A model generated the notes under the pieces. That model had not been told where the DNA came from. It did not search any database and saw only the letters and a list, made by a program, of their open reading frames with translations. A stretch of 64,000 bases of DNA from Alistipes dispar (GTDB taxonomy: Bacteria; Bacteroidota; Bacteroidia; Bacteroidales; Rikenellaceae): positions 840,001 through 904,000 of the forward strand of contig NZ_AP019736.1 of NCBI RefSeq assembly GCF_006542685.1, in the 5' to 3' direction. Below are positions 25,530-34,684 of the stretch, one piece after another (within the stretch, counting starts at the first letter, position 1; each line of letters opens with the position of its first letter). A program made the position numbers and the translations under genes.

Positions 25530-26673
25530 GACGGGGGTATTTTTTCAGGTAGATGAGCACGGTCAGCATACCGACGAAGACGAACGCCGCGCCGGGCAGC
25601 GCCGTATAACGGTAGTCAAGCCCCCGTTCGATCGGCAGTCCGCCGCAGTAGGCCCCGAGCGCATTGCCCAGGTTGAAGGCCACCTGCACGAGGGCCGCAC
25701 CGAGCATCTCCCCGCCGCGCGAGTTCTCGAGAATCAACAACTGCTGCGGCGACGACACGCAGAAAAGGCAGGCGGCCGTCAGGCACATGAGCGCCAGCGA
25801 GAGGTCGCGGACCTGCGCGCCGAAGAAGATGGCGAGCAGCGCGAGGCACGCCACGCCGAGCGTGCAGCAGACGACCCGCTCGGGCGTGAAACGGTCGGCA
25901 TAGCGGCCGCCCACGATATTGCCCGCGAACATGCCGAAACCCGCCAGCATGACGACGAGCGTCAGATCGTCCGCCGCGAAGCCCGAAGTGCGGACCATGA
26001 GCGGGCCGACATAGCTGTACCAGCAGAAGATGCCGCCGTTGCCGAGCATCACCGAGAGGAGCACCAGCCACGGCGCGAGGCTCCGCAGGAAGCGGAACTG
26101 CCCCCGCAGCCCCGTGTCGGGAAGCGCCGGCAGCGCAGGGACCCACATGCGGATCAGCAGCAGGGCGACGGCGCCCCACACGGCGACGATGGCGAACGTG
26201 GCGCGCCATGTCAGCGCATGGCTGATATAGGTTCCCAGCGGCACGCCGAAGAGATTGGCGACGGTCATGCCGACGATCATGACCGACACGGCCCCGGCGC
26301 GTTTCCCGGGGTCGGCGACCCGTTCGGCGACGATGGACCCCACGCCGAAGAAGGCGCCGTGGGGCAGTCCCGAGACGAAGCGCATGGCCATCAGCGTCCA
26401 ATAGTTCGGGGCGGCGGCCGCGCAGAGGTTGCCCGCGACGATCAGCCCGGCGAGCACCAGCAGAATGTATTTCAGCGGACGCGTGCGGGCCACGAGCACC
26501 GTGAGCGGCGCCCCGAAGCAGACTCCCAGCGCATAGGCCGAGATCAGATGCCCCGCCTCGGGGATCGAGACGCCGAGGCTCAGGGCGATGTCGGGCAGAA
26601 TGCCCATCATGACAAATTCGGACATACCGAGCGCCAGCGTACCGAACGCCAGCGCGACAAGACTTTTCTTCAT
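25516..26673 (-). CDS. MFS transporter (AraJ/YdhP-like drug or sugar efflux)
   Basis: A 385-residue, 12-TM major facilitator protein. The ATG at 26673 gives MKKSLVALAFGTLALGMSEFVMMGILPDIA, the usual N-terminus of the DHA1 AraJ group. An upstream in-frame extension runs into the promoter and is dismissed. Motif A-like sequence (VLVARTRPLKYIL) follows TM2. Probable H+-coupled exporter; substrate undetermined. First gene of a two-gene operon with the NUDIX hydrolase. Confidence 0.9.
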   Translation of the reverse strand: MKKSLVALAFGTLALGMSEFVMMGILPDIALSLGVSIPEAGHLISAYALGVCFGAPLTVLVARTRPLKYILLVLAGLIVAGNLCAAAAPNYWTLMAMRFVSGLPHGAFFGVGSIVAERVADPGKRAGAVSVMIVGMTVANLFGVPLGTYISHALTWRATFAIVAVWGAVALLLIRMWVPALPALPDTGLRGQFRFLRSLAPWLVLLSVMLGNGGIFCWYSYVGPLMVRTSGFAADDLTLVVMLAGFGMFAGNIVGGRYADRFTPERVVCCTLGVACLALLAIFFGAQVRDLSLALMCLTAACLFCVSSPQQLLILENSRGGEMLGAALVQVAFNLGNALGAYCGGLPIERGLDYRYTALPGAAFVFVGMLTVLIYLKKYPRHAAR

Positions 26674-26710
26674 CGGGAAAGAATCTGAAACCTGACTTTT
26701 CAACCGGCTG

Positions 26711-26718
26711 CAAAAGTA
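26711..26718 (-). promoter_or_regulatory. -7 element (TACTTTTG) of the MFS-NUDIX operon
   Basis: CAAAAGTA on the plus strand reads TACTTTTG on the minus strand, 37 nt before the ATG at 26673. It begins only a few bases after the terminator of the upstream operon. Confidence 0.55.
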
Positions 26719-26722
26719 GTAC

Positions 26723-26760
26723 AAAAACGGCGGAAAGCGCAACGCTTTCCGCCGTTTTTT
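26723..26760 (-). terminator. Strong bidirectional terminator behind the OstA-like gene
   Basis: A perfect 17-bp stem pairs 26723-26739 with 26743-26759 around the loop CAA. The ends are A5 and T6, so it can work on both strands. It insulates the envelope operon (minus strand, ending at 26839) from the MFS promoter. Confidence 0.9.
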
Positions 26761-26838
26761 CCCGGACCGCCACCGGAATACCCCGTCTCCTCAGGGACTC
26801 CCGCCCCGCAGGATCGGCACACCGGCCGCAGCCGGACG

Positions 26839-29289
26839 TCAGAGCCGCGGGCCCGATTCGCGGGGCTGCCCCACCTCGAAACCCAGCGCACGCATCCACT
26901 CCACGGTGGCCGCATCGACCTGGTCGTTCCGGTCGGCCCAGCGTCCGGCTTCGGTCAGCTCCCGTTTGCGCACCTCGAGCGCCTGCCGCAGCGGGAAATC
27001 CGGCCGCCGCAGCCGCGAACGCGCGGCACGCTCCGAGGGGCGCACCCGCCGGCCGAAGACCTCGCGCTGCGTCGGACGCCGGGCGCCCTCCCACTTGAAT
27101 CCCTTCAGATAAAGTTCCCGGTCGGGCGCCAGCTTGGGCAGCGGCGTGATATGCCAGACGGGCTCCTGACGGTAGGTGATCTGCACCACCTGCTTGCCCT
27201 CGATATAGAACGAGCAGTCGCCGCTCTCGATGAAACCGACGTCGGTGATCTCGGGCGGCTCGCCGTCCTGCATGTAGTAGATCGTCTGCACGTTGCCGTT
27301 CACGTCGTTGCGGTAAATCTCGTTGTCGCGGAACCATGCGGTCATCTCCTTGCCCGCCACCTGGTTGTAGTGCAGCGTATCGAGCTGCGACGACATGATC
27401 GGGCTTCCCACGCACTCGGCGCGCGCGAGCTGCTGCCGCTCGGTATAGACGTCGATGACGTCGGACGTGATCTGATTGCCCTGATTCCACAGCACGGGGT
27501 TGATATAGAGGTGAATCGTCGAATCGGTGCTGATGGCCGTCATCGAGTCGCAGACCGCCTGGAAATCGGAACGGTAGATCCGCACGTCGCGGTAGCCCTT
27601 CAGCAGCCGGTAGATCGAATCCCGCAGCGGCTCCTGCCCGAGCGAATCGGCCGCCGCGAGCGAGTCGGCCCCGACGGCCAGCGAGTCGCGGGCGAGCGAA
27701 TCGGCGGCCAGATGCAGCGAATCCTGCTCGACGGCATTGCGCCCCAGCAGCGAATCCAGCTCGCGCAGCTCAGTGGAATCGACCTCGATGCGTTTCCCCT
27801 TCCGCGCCGCACGGGCCTGCCGCGCCTTCAGTTTCGATTCGGCCTTGAGCCGCCGGGCCGCGAGGCGCTTCTCCTCGCGCTCCTTCTGCGCCAGCAGTTT
27901 GGCCGTCGCCTTCTCCTGCCGCGCCGCGGCGATCTCCTCGAGCTTCTTCTTCCGCGCTTCGGCCTTGGCCGCCTTCTCCCGGGCTTTGGCCTGCCGCGCC
28001 TGTTCCTTCAGATAGGCTTTCCGGGCATCCCCCGTCAGCGTGTCGAGCGGATTGACGGCCGGCGTCCGCAACGAATCCGGCGCGCTCCGCAGCGAGTCGG
28101 GCAGCGTCTCCGCCGCCAGCGAATCGGGCCGTCCGGCAACAGCCGCCGCAGATTCCGCGGCACGGCGCAACGAATCGCCGCCGATCCCCGCGGGATGCGC
28201 TCCGTCCGTCTGCCCGGCTTCGGGGTGCGGCGCGGCCGACACCGAATCGGCCGGCGGAATCTCCCCCGCCGCGCGGGCCAGCGAATCGGCGGCGCGCCGT
28301 TCGGCAGCACGCCGTTCGGCCGCCTCGTTGATCGTGAAAAGAAACATCGAATCGGAACGCATGAAGAGCGAGTCGCCCTGCGAAAGGTCGTAGCTCACCA
28401 CCGCCGGATCGCGTGTCAGCAGCGCATTGCCCGGCTCCTTCCAGTATTCGCCGTAATCGCCGAAGGCCAGCACCTTGTGCTCCGTATCGTCGATCTGCAC
28501 GTCCCGCCGCAAGATCACGTGGTTGCGCGGACGGTAGAAGTCGATGCTGTCGCTCCACATCTCCTGCTTTTCGGTCAGCACGTAGCCGTTGCGGGTGACC
28601 AAATAGAGCGTGTCGAGCTTCTCGTAGGCCCCGCGGTCGGCATAGAGGTAGTCGCCGTCGCGGTTCCAGATATTCGTGCGTTCGTAGAAAAAGGCGTTGT
28701 CGGTGGCCATGTTATAGACCACCGAGTCGCCCCTGAGTTCGTACTCGTCGTTGCGCATCTCCACCCGCTCCACGGCCACCAGCTCCTTCGCATCGGCATA
28801 GTAGTAGCCGCGGACCGCCTCGAGCAGATTCTCGCGGTTCGTGAGCACGCCGCCCCGGTCAAACCGCCCCACGTTGGTCTTCGTATTGAACCGGAAATCG
28901 TAGGTGTAGAGCGTGGCGTCGCCGTCGATGACCTTCACGATGTCGGAATAGACCCGCGCCTCGTTCAGGTCGCCGTCGTATTCGGCCCGGTCGCCGTAGA
29001 TATAGGTCGTATTCTTGTTGATGAGCACGTTGCCGAAGAACTCGATGCGCATGTCCGAATAGCGCACCGCCGAGTCGCACGTGATGACGGCCCCGTTGTG
29101 CTGCGCGGCGAAATTCCCCACCAGGAAGACCACCGAATCGCCCGGGGCCACGGGCCCCATGAGGTCCGACTTGAGGTCGATGAGTTTCTTCCCGCCCTCC
29201 TCCGGGGCAGGCTGCCGCATACCGCTGCGCGCGGCGAACACCCCCGCGACGGCCAATGCCGCAACCGCTATGGAGACGATCCTGCGCAC
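26839..29289 (-). CDS. OstA-like (LptA-domain) envelope protein
   Basis: An 816-residue exported protein; residues 1-20 form a signal peptide or anchor. Residues about 35-330 show OstA/LptA-type repeats (VITCDSAVRYSDMRIEFFGNVLI, then YGDRAEYDGDLNEARVYSDI), a beta-jellyroll that binds LPS-like lipids. The middle (about 335-600) is low complexity: many DSL triplets on both sides of a Lys/Ala/Arg-rich predicted helix. OstA-like sequence resumes after it (SDVIDVYTERQQLARAECVGSPIM). It lies 4 nt after the SurA-type gene. The role in outer-membrane LPS transport is inferred from family and neighbours. Confidence 0.85.
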   Translation of the reverse strand: MRRIVSIAVAALAVAGVFAARSGMRQPAPEEGGKKLIDLKSDLMGPVAPGDSVVFLVGNFAAQHNGAVITCDSAVRYSDMRIEFFGNVLINKNTTYIYGDRAEYDGDLNEARVYSDIVKVIDGDATLYTYDFRFNTKTNVGRFDRGGVLTNRENLLEAVRGYYYADAKELVAVERVEMRNDEYELRGDSVVYNMATDNAFFYERTNIWNRDGDYLYADRGAYEKLDTLYLVTRNGYVLTEKQEMWSDSIDFYRPRNHVILRRDVQIDDTEHKVLAFGDYGEYWKEPGNALLTRDPAVVSYDLSQGDSLFMRSDSMFLFTINEAAERRAAERRAADSLARAAGEIPPADSVSAAPHPEAGQTDGAHPAGIGGDSLRRAAESAAAVAGRPDSLAAETLPDSLRSAPDSLRTPAVNPLDTLTGDARKAYLKEQARQAKAREKAAKAEARKKKLEEIAAARQEKATAKLLAQKEREEKRLAARRLKAESKLKARQARAARKGKRIEVDSTELRELDSLLGRNAVEQDSLHLAADSLARDSLAVGADSLAAADSLGQEPLRDSIYRLLKGYRDVRIYRSDFQAVCDSMTAISTDSTIHLYINPVLWNQGNQITSDVIDVYTERQQLARAECVGSPIMSSQLDTLHYNQVAGKEMTAWFRDNEIYRNDVNGNVQTIYYMQDGEPPEITDVGFIESGDCSFYIEGKQVVQITYRQEPVWHITPLPKLAPDRELYLKGFKWEGARRPTQREVFGRRVRPSERAARSRLRRPDFPLRQALEVRKRELTEAGRWADRNDQVDAATVEWMRALGFEVGQPRESGPRL

Positions 29290-29293
29290 CGGA

Positions 29294-30694
29294 CTACTTC
29301 ACCCAGTGTTTGTTCTCGAACTCCCCGTCGCGGAACTCGGGGTCGATATAGACGTACATGCCGTCGATCTTCTTCGAAAGCCACTCCCTGAAGGCCCGCT
29401 CCTGCTTGTCATGCAGGGCCATCTCCTCCAGCCGCAGGTAGTCCTCGTTGAGCGAGGCCGTATGCGCGGGAATCACCTCCACGAGCTTGACGATCTTGCC
29501 CATCTGGTTGCTCAGCATGTCCTCCGTGAGGAAAGCCCCCGACACCTCGCCGGGCTCGAGCTGGATGAGCGCATTGTAGTCGGGCAGCCGGTTGAAATGG
29601 CCGAAATCCTCCTTGAGGAACTTCGTGACCGTCATCTTCGCGTCGGGCATGTAACGCTCCAGCACCTCGTGGTTCGACACCAGACCGCCGTTCATCTTCG
29701 ACGAGGCATCGTCCGAATAGAGCAGCGCCGCCTTCTCGAAAGTGATCGAATCCTTGTGAATCAGGTCGGCGATGCTGTCCAGTTGCGTCAGCGTCTCGCT
29801 CAGCTCGTCGCTCGTGAAGACCGGATGCAGCAGGATATGGCGGAAATGGTAGAGCTGTCCGCGCTTGTCCAGCAACTGAATGATGTGGAATCCGAACTGC
29901 GACTCGACGACCTCGGAAATCTGGCCGGGCTTCAGCCCCTCCAGCGCCCGGCCGAACGCCTCGTCGAGACCCGACAGCGGCGTGGGGTCCATCTCGCCGC
30001 CACGAATGGCCGTACCGTCCTGCGAATACATGCGCGCGAGGCTCTCGAAACGGGCTTTGCCCGTGATGACGCGCTCGCGCATGTCCAGCAGCCGCTCGCG
30101 CGTGCGCTGCTTGGCCTCCTTCATCGACTTGGGGAACTTGGTGATCTGCGCATAGACGTACTGATCGGCGATCAGCGGCAGACTGTCCTTCGGGATCGAC
30201 TTGTAGAAGCGCTCGACCTCGCCCGGGATCACCGACACCTTGTTGATCACCTCCTCCTGCATCCGACTGGCATAGGCCTGCTCCTCGTAGCGCTGGCGGA
30301 GTATCTCGCGGAGCGTGAAGATCGGCATGTGGTGCTTGGCCTCCAGTTTCGAGATCGAGCCCTCCAGATCGACCATCTGCTGCACCTGGTTCTCGACGCT
30401 CGTCAGAATGCCGCCCTGGTCGATCTCCACCGAGTCGATCTGCGCCTGGTTGTAAAGCAGTTTCTGCGTCATCAGCCCTTCGAGCGCCTCGTTCATCGGG
30501 TCGCGGTCGGAGGTGTAGCCCTCCTGCCGGCGCTGCTCGACGAGCTGCCGCGCGTACTCGTCCACCTCGGAGTAGAGGATCGACGACCCGCCCACCACGG
30601 CCACCACCTTGTCGAGCATCACCTGCCGCCGCTGGGCCGATGCGCCTGCGGCCGAAATGAGGATCAATGCCGCCAATATACCTTTTTTAAACAT
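29294..30694 (-). CDS. SurA-like periplasmic peptidyl-prolyl isomerase
   Basis: A 466-residue secreted chaperone/PPIase. The signal peptide is MFKKGILAALILISAAGASAQ; the N-terminal SurA domain follows (DKVVAVVGGSSILYSEVDEYA). A parvulin domain (about 180-280) has MYSQDGTAIRGGEMDPTPLSGLDEAFGRAL, and a second, poorer one (about 285-370) has YHFRHILLHPVFTSDELSETL. It assists outer-membrane protein folding. Middle gene of a three-gene envelope operon. Confidence 0.92.
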   Translation of the reverse strand: MFKKGILAALILISAAGASAQRRQVMLDKVVAVVGGSSILYSEVDEYARQLVEQRRQEGYTSDRDPMNEALEGLMTQKLLYNQAQIDSVEIDQGGILTSVENQVQQMVDLEGSISKLEAKHHMPIFTLREILRQRYEEQAYASRMQEEVINKVSVIPGEVERFYKSIPKDSLPLIADQYVYAQITKFPKSMKEAKQRTRERLLDMRERVITGKARFESLARMYSQDGTAIRGGEMDPTPLSGLDEAFGRALEGLKPGQISEVVESQFGFHIIQLLDKRGQLYHFRHILLHPVFTSDELSETLTQLDSIADLIHKDSITFEKAALLYSDDASSKMNGGLVSNHEVLERYMPDAKMTVTKFLKEDFGHFNRLPDYNALIQLEPGEVSGAFLTEDMLSNQMGKIVKLVEVIPAHTASLNEDYLRLEEMALHDKQERAFREWLSKKIDGMYVYIDPEFRDGEFENKHWVK

Positions 30695-30713
30695 GCTCGT
30701 TTGCGTTTAGTTT

Positions 30714-31604
30714 CTATTTGGTCTCTTCGTTGTCCGTCTCCTCCAGACCATAGACGCTCACCTCGCCGTTCTCCGAGGCGCGGTCGAAAAGCTCCTCCTC
30801 GTGACGGCGGATCACCTCGCCCTGCCGCCGGTTGAACAGAATGCGGCGGATGGTCGGCCGCAGGCGTTCGAGCGGAATGGGTTCGCCCTCGCGGCGCACC
30901 TCGTCGATCTGGAAATAGTATTGCGAATGGCTGTCGCGCATCTCCTGCACGGCAGTCGTCGCCAGCATCGCGTCGTAATTCTGCGAGCGGAGCGTCGGCA
31001 GGTAGCTCAGGAATTCCGGGAAGTCGATCCACTGCTCGCGGAAATCATTGACCGCAAAATCGTTCTTCGCGCAGAGGTCGCTGAAATCCTGCTGCTGCGC
31101 CGCCGATCCGGAGGCCATGAGCGACTTGAGCTTCGCGGCCTGCCGGTAGTGCAGCCCCAACCGCACGATACGCCCCTTGACGATCGGCCGGTCAAGCCTG
31201 AAATCGGCCTTGTGGGCGTTGTAGTACGCCGCGATCTCGTCGTCGGTGAAGACCGTATCGACCGAACGGTCAACGTAATGCTGGTCCAGCTTGCGGATCA
31301 GCAACGCCTGCCGGTACTCCTCCACCATGCGGTCGATATCCCCGGCCGACTCAGAGAAGAGGATTTCGGCCTCCTGCAACTTCAACTGCTTGCGCACCCA
31401 GCGGTCCACGTACATCTTCACATAGGCGGCGCTGTCCCCGCCCGTCAGCCCCTGCGGAATGACTCTCCGCACGTCACGCATGCGAAGCTCCCGCCCTCCG
31501 GCGCGGGCGACGGTCTCGTCGCCCGAGAAATAGCGGGGCATCTCCCGGCAACCCGCCAGCAGCAACGCACCCGCCGCGACCGTTATTTTCGCTCGCAAAT
31601 TCAT
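30714..31604 (-). CDS. SurA-N-like lipoprotein without PPIase domain
   Basis: A 296-residue lipoprotein (lipobox LAGC, C19). The N-terminal part (ARAGGRELRMRDVRRVIPQGLTGGDSAAYVKMYVDRWVRKQLKLQEAE) resembles the SurA/PpiC chaperone fold. The parvulin catalytic region is not recognisable, so it is probably a chaperone only. In other Bacteroidota such proteins precede a SurA and an OstA-like gene, as here. The ATG at 31604 is supported by a -7 box 11 nt upstream. Confidence 0.82.
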   Translation of the reverse strand: MNLRAKITVAAGALLLAGCREMPRYFSGDETVARAGGRELRMRDVRRVIPQGLTGGDSAAYVKMYVDRWVRKQLKLQEAEILFSESAGDIDRMVEEYRQALLIRKLDQHYVDRSVDTVFTDDEIAAYYNAHKADFRLDRPIVKGRIVRLGLHYRQAAKLKSLMASGSAAQQQDFSDLCAKNDFAVNDFREQWIDFPEFLSYLPTLRSQNYDAMLATTAVQEMRDSHSQYYFQIDEVRREGEPIPLERLRPTIRRILFNRRQGEVIRRHEEELFDRASENGEVSVYGLEETDNEETK

Positions 31605-31615
31605 ATTCCGAAGGG

Positions 31616-31623
31616 CAAAGATA
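31616..31623 (-). promoter_or_regulatory. -7 element (TATCTTTG) of the SurA/OstA operon
   Basis: CAAAGATA on the plus strand. The last base of the box is 11 nt before the ATG at 31604. No clear TTTG is seen at -33. Confidence 0.55.
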
Positions 31624-31663
31624 GGGTTTTTACCCGTAATTAACGCATCGGTGCGGGGGATTA

Positions 31664-32776
31664 TTACGCCCCGGCCCGATTTTTCTCCGCCTCCTTCATG
31701 CGGCGCAGCGCGCGCCACATCATGTAGCCCGAGACGACGAGCACGGCCAGCGCGACGACATAGACCGCCACGTAGAGCGTCCGCCCCGGAATCAGGTCGA
31801 TCAGCAGCGTGTTCGCATGGCCCGTGACGAGCATCAGGTAAGCCACGGCGTTGTTCAGCGCATGGAGGATCATCGCGGCCCACAGCGAATCGGTGGCGAT
31901 GTAAACGTAACCGAGCACCAGCCCTACGACGAAGGCATTGACCACCTGTACGGGCTGTCCGTGGAGGATGCCGAAAAAGAGCGACGACACGAGCCACGCG
32001 ATCGTCACGCCGTAACGCGAACGCAGCGAACCGAGCACCACGCCGCGGCAGATGAGCTCCTCGAAGACCGGCGCGAAGAGCACCAGCGAAAGAATCGTCC
32101 AGAAACCGCGTCCCACGTTGATCTGCAGCTCGGGCAGCAGGGCCAGCAGCGGTTCGAGCACCACGCCCACGGCGCACATCATCACGAAGGCCCACAACAG
32201 CAGCGCCGGATTGAGCCCCCGTGTCGAGAAACGGGCCCAGCGCCCGCGCCCGCCGCGCACGCGACGGTAATAGAGGAGTCCTCCGAGCGCCACGGCCATC
32301 GAAACGAAGTAGAGCGCGGCGACCAGCCGGCCCAAAGCCGCAGGCTCCATCGTGTTGTAGTTCGCCCCGTGTCCGGCGAAGAGCGAGAACAGCAGACCGA
32401 AAAGTCCCACGAGCGCCTGCGCGCCCAGCGCGATGCCCAGCATGGCGAACAGGTCGCCCGTCGTGGGAAACCGCCGCCGGACGGCGCTCTCCGGCCCCGC
32501 TCCGCCCGGTGCGGCGCTTCCGCCGGCGGCTGAAGCAGTCCCTTCCGTCCGCTCCGGTGCGGCATTCCCGTCCTTCCCGGAGGCGGTCTGTTTTCCCCCT
32601 CCGGAAGCGGCCGCCCCCGGCTCCGGAAAGACATGCGGCTCCCCTGCGGCGGCAGCGCCACCCTGTCCGGAGACGGGCTCCGGACCGTTTTCCCCGCGCG
32701 GCCCGCGGGCCGCGGCGGTCTCCTGCGACGGGTCTCCGGCATGCGGAGCGGCCGGCTCGGTTCGATTCTCTTCCAT
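31664..32776 (-). CDS. CPBP-family intramembrane metalloprotease
   Basis: A 370-residue membrane protein. The first 95 residues are Gly/Ala/Pro/Glu-rich low-complexity sequence of unclear function. The rest has about eight TMs with the Abi/CPBP motifs: EExxxR in FEELICRG, FxxxH in FFGILHG, and HxxxN in LHALNNAV. Related to Rce1-type prenyl proteases. Some bacterial members process bacteriocin or signal peptides, but nothing near it indicates that here. Confidence 0.9.
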   Translation of the reverse strand: MEENRTEPAAPHAGDPSQETAAARGPRGENGPEPVSGQGGAAAAGEPHVFPEPGAAASGGGKQTASGKDGNAAPERTEGTASAAGGSAAPGGAGPESAVRRRFPTTGDLFAMLGIALGAQALVGLFGLLFSLFAGHGANYNTMEPAALGRLVAALYFVSMAVALGGLLYYRRVRGGRGRWARFSTRGLNPALLLWAFVMMCAVGVVLEPLLALLPELQINVGRGFWTILSLVLFAPVFEELICRGVVLGSLRSRYGVTIAWLVSSLFFGILHGQPVQVVNAFVVGLVLGYVYIATDSLWAAMILHALNNAVAYLMLVTGHANTLLIDLIPGRTLYVAVYVVALAVLVVSGYMMWRALRRMKEAEKNRAGA

Positions 32777-32807
32777 AAGCGATTCCGGTTACTTCTCTTT
32801 GCGACTT

Positions 32808-32815
32808 CAAAGATA
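32808..32815 (-). promoter_or_regulatory. -7 element (TATCTTTG) of the CPBP protease gene
   Basis: CAAAGATA on the plus strand, 31 nt before the ATG at 32776. Confidence 0.5.
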
Positions 32816-32956
32816 GTGCAAGAGCGGCGCAATGCCAAATTTATTTGCGTTCCGCCGTCCTTATTTTCCGCCCCGCGTAAAGCGGTGCAGGTCTGCCGGA
32901 AGCCTCCGCCGCGGCCGGCCGCACGGAAGCGGGAAACGGGTAATTTTGCATGACGA

Positions 32957-32988
32957 TTGCGGATTTCCGCAGAATTTCACTAAATTTG
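32957..32988 (+). promoter_or_regulatory. Promoter of the parAB operon
   Basis: TTG (32957-32959), 21 nt, then TAAATTTG (32981-32988), 28 nt before the parA ATG. A second -7-like TAATTTTG lies at 32941-32948. Confidence 0.65.
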
Positions 32989-33016
32989 TCCGCTTATTAT
33001 ACGGTATCGAATCATT

Positions 33017-33790
33017 ATGGCAAAGGTTATCGCATTAGCCAATCAGAAAGGCGGCGTGGGCAAAACCACGACGGCCATCAACTTAGCGGCGTCGCTGGCC
33101 CTGCTGGGCAAAAAGGTGCTGCTGCTCGACGCCGATCCGCAGGCCAACGCCACCTCCGGACTGGGCTTCGACATCAACCTGGAGGGCATCTACGAGTGCA
33201 TCGCCGGGCAGAAGCGCGCCGAAGAGGTGATCCTCCAGAGCCCCGACGTCAAGAACCTCTGGCTGCTCCCCTCGTCGATCGACCTGGTGGCCGCCGACAC
33301 CGAACTGCCGAAGATGGAGAACGCCCACCACGTGATGAAACGCATCGTGGACTCGGTGCGCGAACGGTTCGACTACGTTTTCATCGACTGCTCCCCCTCG
33401 CTGGGCTACACGACGGTCAATATCCTCACGGCCGCCGACACGGTGCTGATCCCCGTGCAATGCGAATACCTCGCGCTCGAAGGGCTTTCGAAGCTGCTCA
33501 ACACGATCCGCAAGGTCAAGTCGGGGCTGAACCCCGCGCTCGACATCGAAGGCTTCCTGCTCACGATGTACATGCGCAACCGCCTGAACAATCAGGTCGT
33601 CACCGAAGTCCGCGAACACTTCGGCGAACTGGCCTACGACACAATAATCCAGCGCAATATCCGTTTGGGTGAAGCGCCCTCGCACGGAAAGCCCGTCATG
33701 CTGTACGACGCGGGCGCCGTGGGTTCGGAGAACTACCTGAACCTGGCCCGGGAGTTCCTCAAGCGCAACCGCAAAAGCCGCAGCAAATAA
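33017..33790 (+). CDS. parA: ParA/Soj chromosome-partitioning ATPase
   Basis: A 257-residue deviant Walker A ATPase. The P-loop KGGVGKTTT (11-19) has the signature Lys in KGG, followed by LLLDADPQAN and the Walker B-like VFIDCSPS. It is short, without an N-terminal HTH, so it is the chromosomal Soj/ParA type. It forms ATP dimers on DNA and moves ParB-parS complexes. parB follows after 15 nt. Confidence 0.97.
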   Translation: MAKVIALANQKGGVGKTTTAINLAASLALLGKKVLLLDADPQANATSGLGFDINLEGIYECIAGQKRAEEVILQSPDVKNLWLLPSSIDLVAADTELPKMENAHHVMKRIVDSVRERFDYVFIDCSPSLGYTTVNILTAADTVLIPVQCEYLALEGLSKLLNTIRKVKSGLNPALDIEGFLLTMYMRNRLNNQVVTEVREHFGELAYDTIIQRNIRLGEAPSHGKPVMLYDAGAVGSENYLNLAREFLKRNRKSRSK

Positions 33791-33805
33791 AAAAAACACG
33801 ACGAT

Positions 33806-34675
33806 ATGAAACAGAAGGGATTAGGCCGCGGACTCGACGCCATCTTCGGCAGCGATCCGATCGACGCCCGGCTCAAGCCGATGAGCCAGATGGCCGAAAT
33901 CGCAATCGGCGACATCATACCCAACCCCACCCAGCCGCGCACGCAGTTCGACGAGGAGGCCCTCGACGAGCTGGCCGACTCGATCCGCCAGTTGGGCGTC
34001 ATCCAGCCCGTGACGGTCAAGAAGGCCGCCGACGGCAAATACGTCATCATCAGCGGCGAACGCCGCTGGCGGGCCGCGCAGCGCGCCGATCTCGAAACCC
34101 TCCCGGCCTACATCCGCGAGGTGGACGACGAGAACCTGCACGCCATGGCGCTCGTGGAAAACATCCAGCGGCAGGACCTCAACGCCATCGAAATCGCGCT
34201 GGGGATGCAGCGCCTGATCGACGAGTGCCACCTCACGCAGGACGCACTCTCGGAGAAGGTGGGCAAGAAACGCTCGTCGGTGTCGAACTACCTGCGGCTC
34301 CTGAAGCTGCCCGACGAGGTGCAGCTCGCCCTGAAGGAGGGGCTGATCTCGATGGGGCACGCCAAGGCCATCGCGGGCGCACCCGCGGAGGAGCAGTTGC
34401 GCGTGCTGAAGCGGTGCGTCAAGAAGGGGCTTTCGGTCCGTCAGGCCGAGGAGCTGGTGCGCTCGCTCGCCGAAGCGCCCGCCAAGGGGGCGACGGCCGC
34501 CGAGGACGAGGAGTACCCCGAGAGCTATTCGCGGCTGGTCGAGCTGCTGGAGCCCTGCTTCTCGCAGGAGATCGCGATCAAGCGCTCGAAAAACGGCGGC
34601 GGACGCATCGTGATCGGCTTCAACGACGACAAGGACATCGAACGTTTCATCGAACGTTTCACGAAACGCTCCTGA
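33806..34675 (+). CDS. parB: ParB/Spo0J chromosome-partitioning protein
   Basis: A 289-residue CTP-dependent DNA-clamp protein. It begins KGLGRGLDAIFG. The N-terminal nuclease-like fold carries the CTP-binding boxes NPTQPRTQFDEEALDELADSI and GERRWRAAQ, and ALVENIQRQDLNAIE follows. The central HTH is ALSEKVGKKRSSVSNYLRLLKLP, and a C-terminal dimerisation segment closes it. No convincing parS site was found in the window. Confidence 0.97.
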   Translation: MKQKGLGRGLDAIFGSDPIDARLKPMSQMAEIAIGDIIPNPTQPRTQFDEEALDELADSIRQLGVIQPVTVKKAADGKYVIISGERRWRAAQRADLETLPAYIREVDDENLHAMALVENIQRQDLNAIEIALGMQRLIDECHLTQDALSEKVGKKRSSVSNYLRLLKLPDEVQLALKEGLISMGHAKAIAGAPAEEQLRVLKRCVKKGLSVRQAEELVRSLAEAPAKGATAAEDEEYPESYSRLVELLEPCFSQEIAIKRSKNGGGRIVIGFNDDKDIERFIERFTKRS

Positions 34676-34684
34676 GCCGGCACG

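Noticed and set aside
28035..28310. Regularly spaced GAATCG/CGAGTCG units resembling a short repeat array
   Set aside because: They are the codons of DSL/DSV triplets in the OstA-like protein, unequal in spacing and without CRISPR-type spacers.
34655..34668. parS-like palindrome CGTTTC-AC-GAAACG within the end of parB
   Set aside because: It lacks the two central bases and the outer T/A pair of the parS consensus TGTTTCACGTGAAACA, and its sequence is fully explained by coding for repeated FIERF and FTKR residues.
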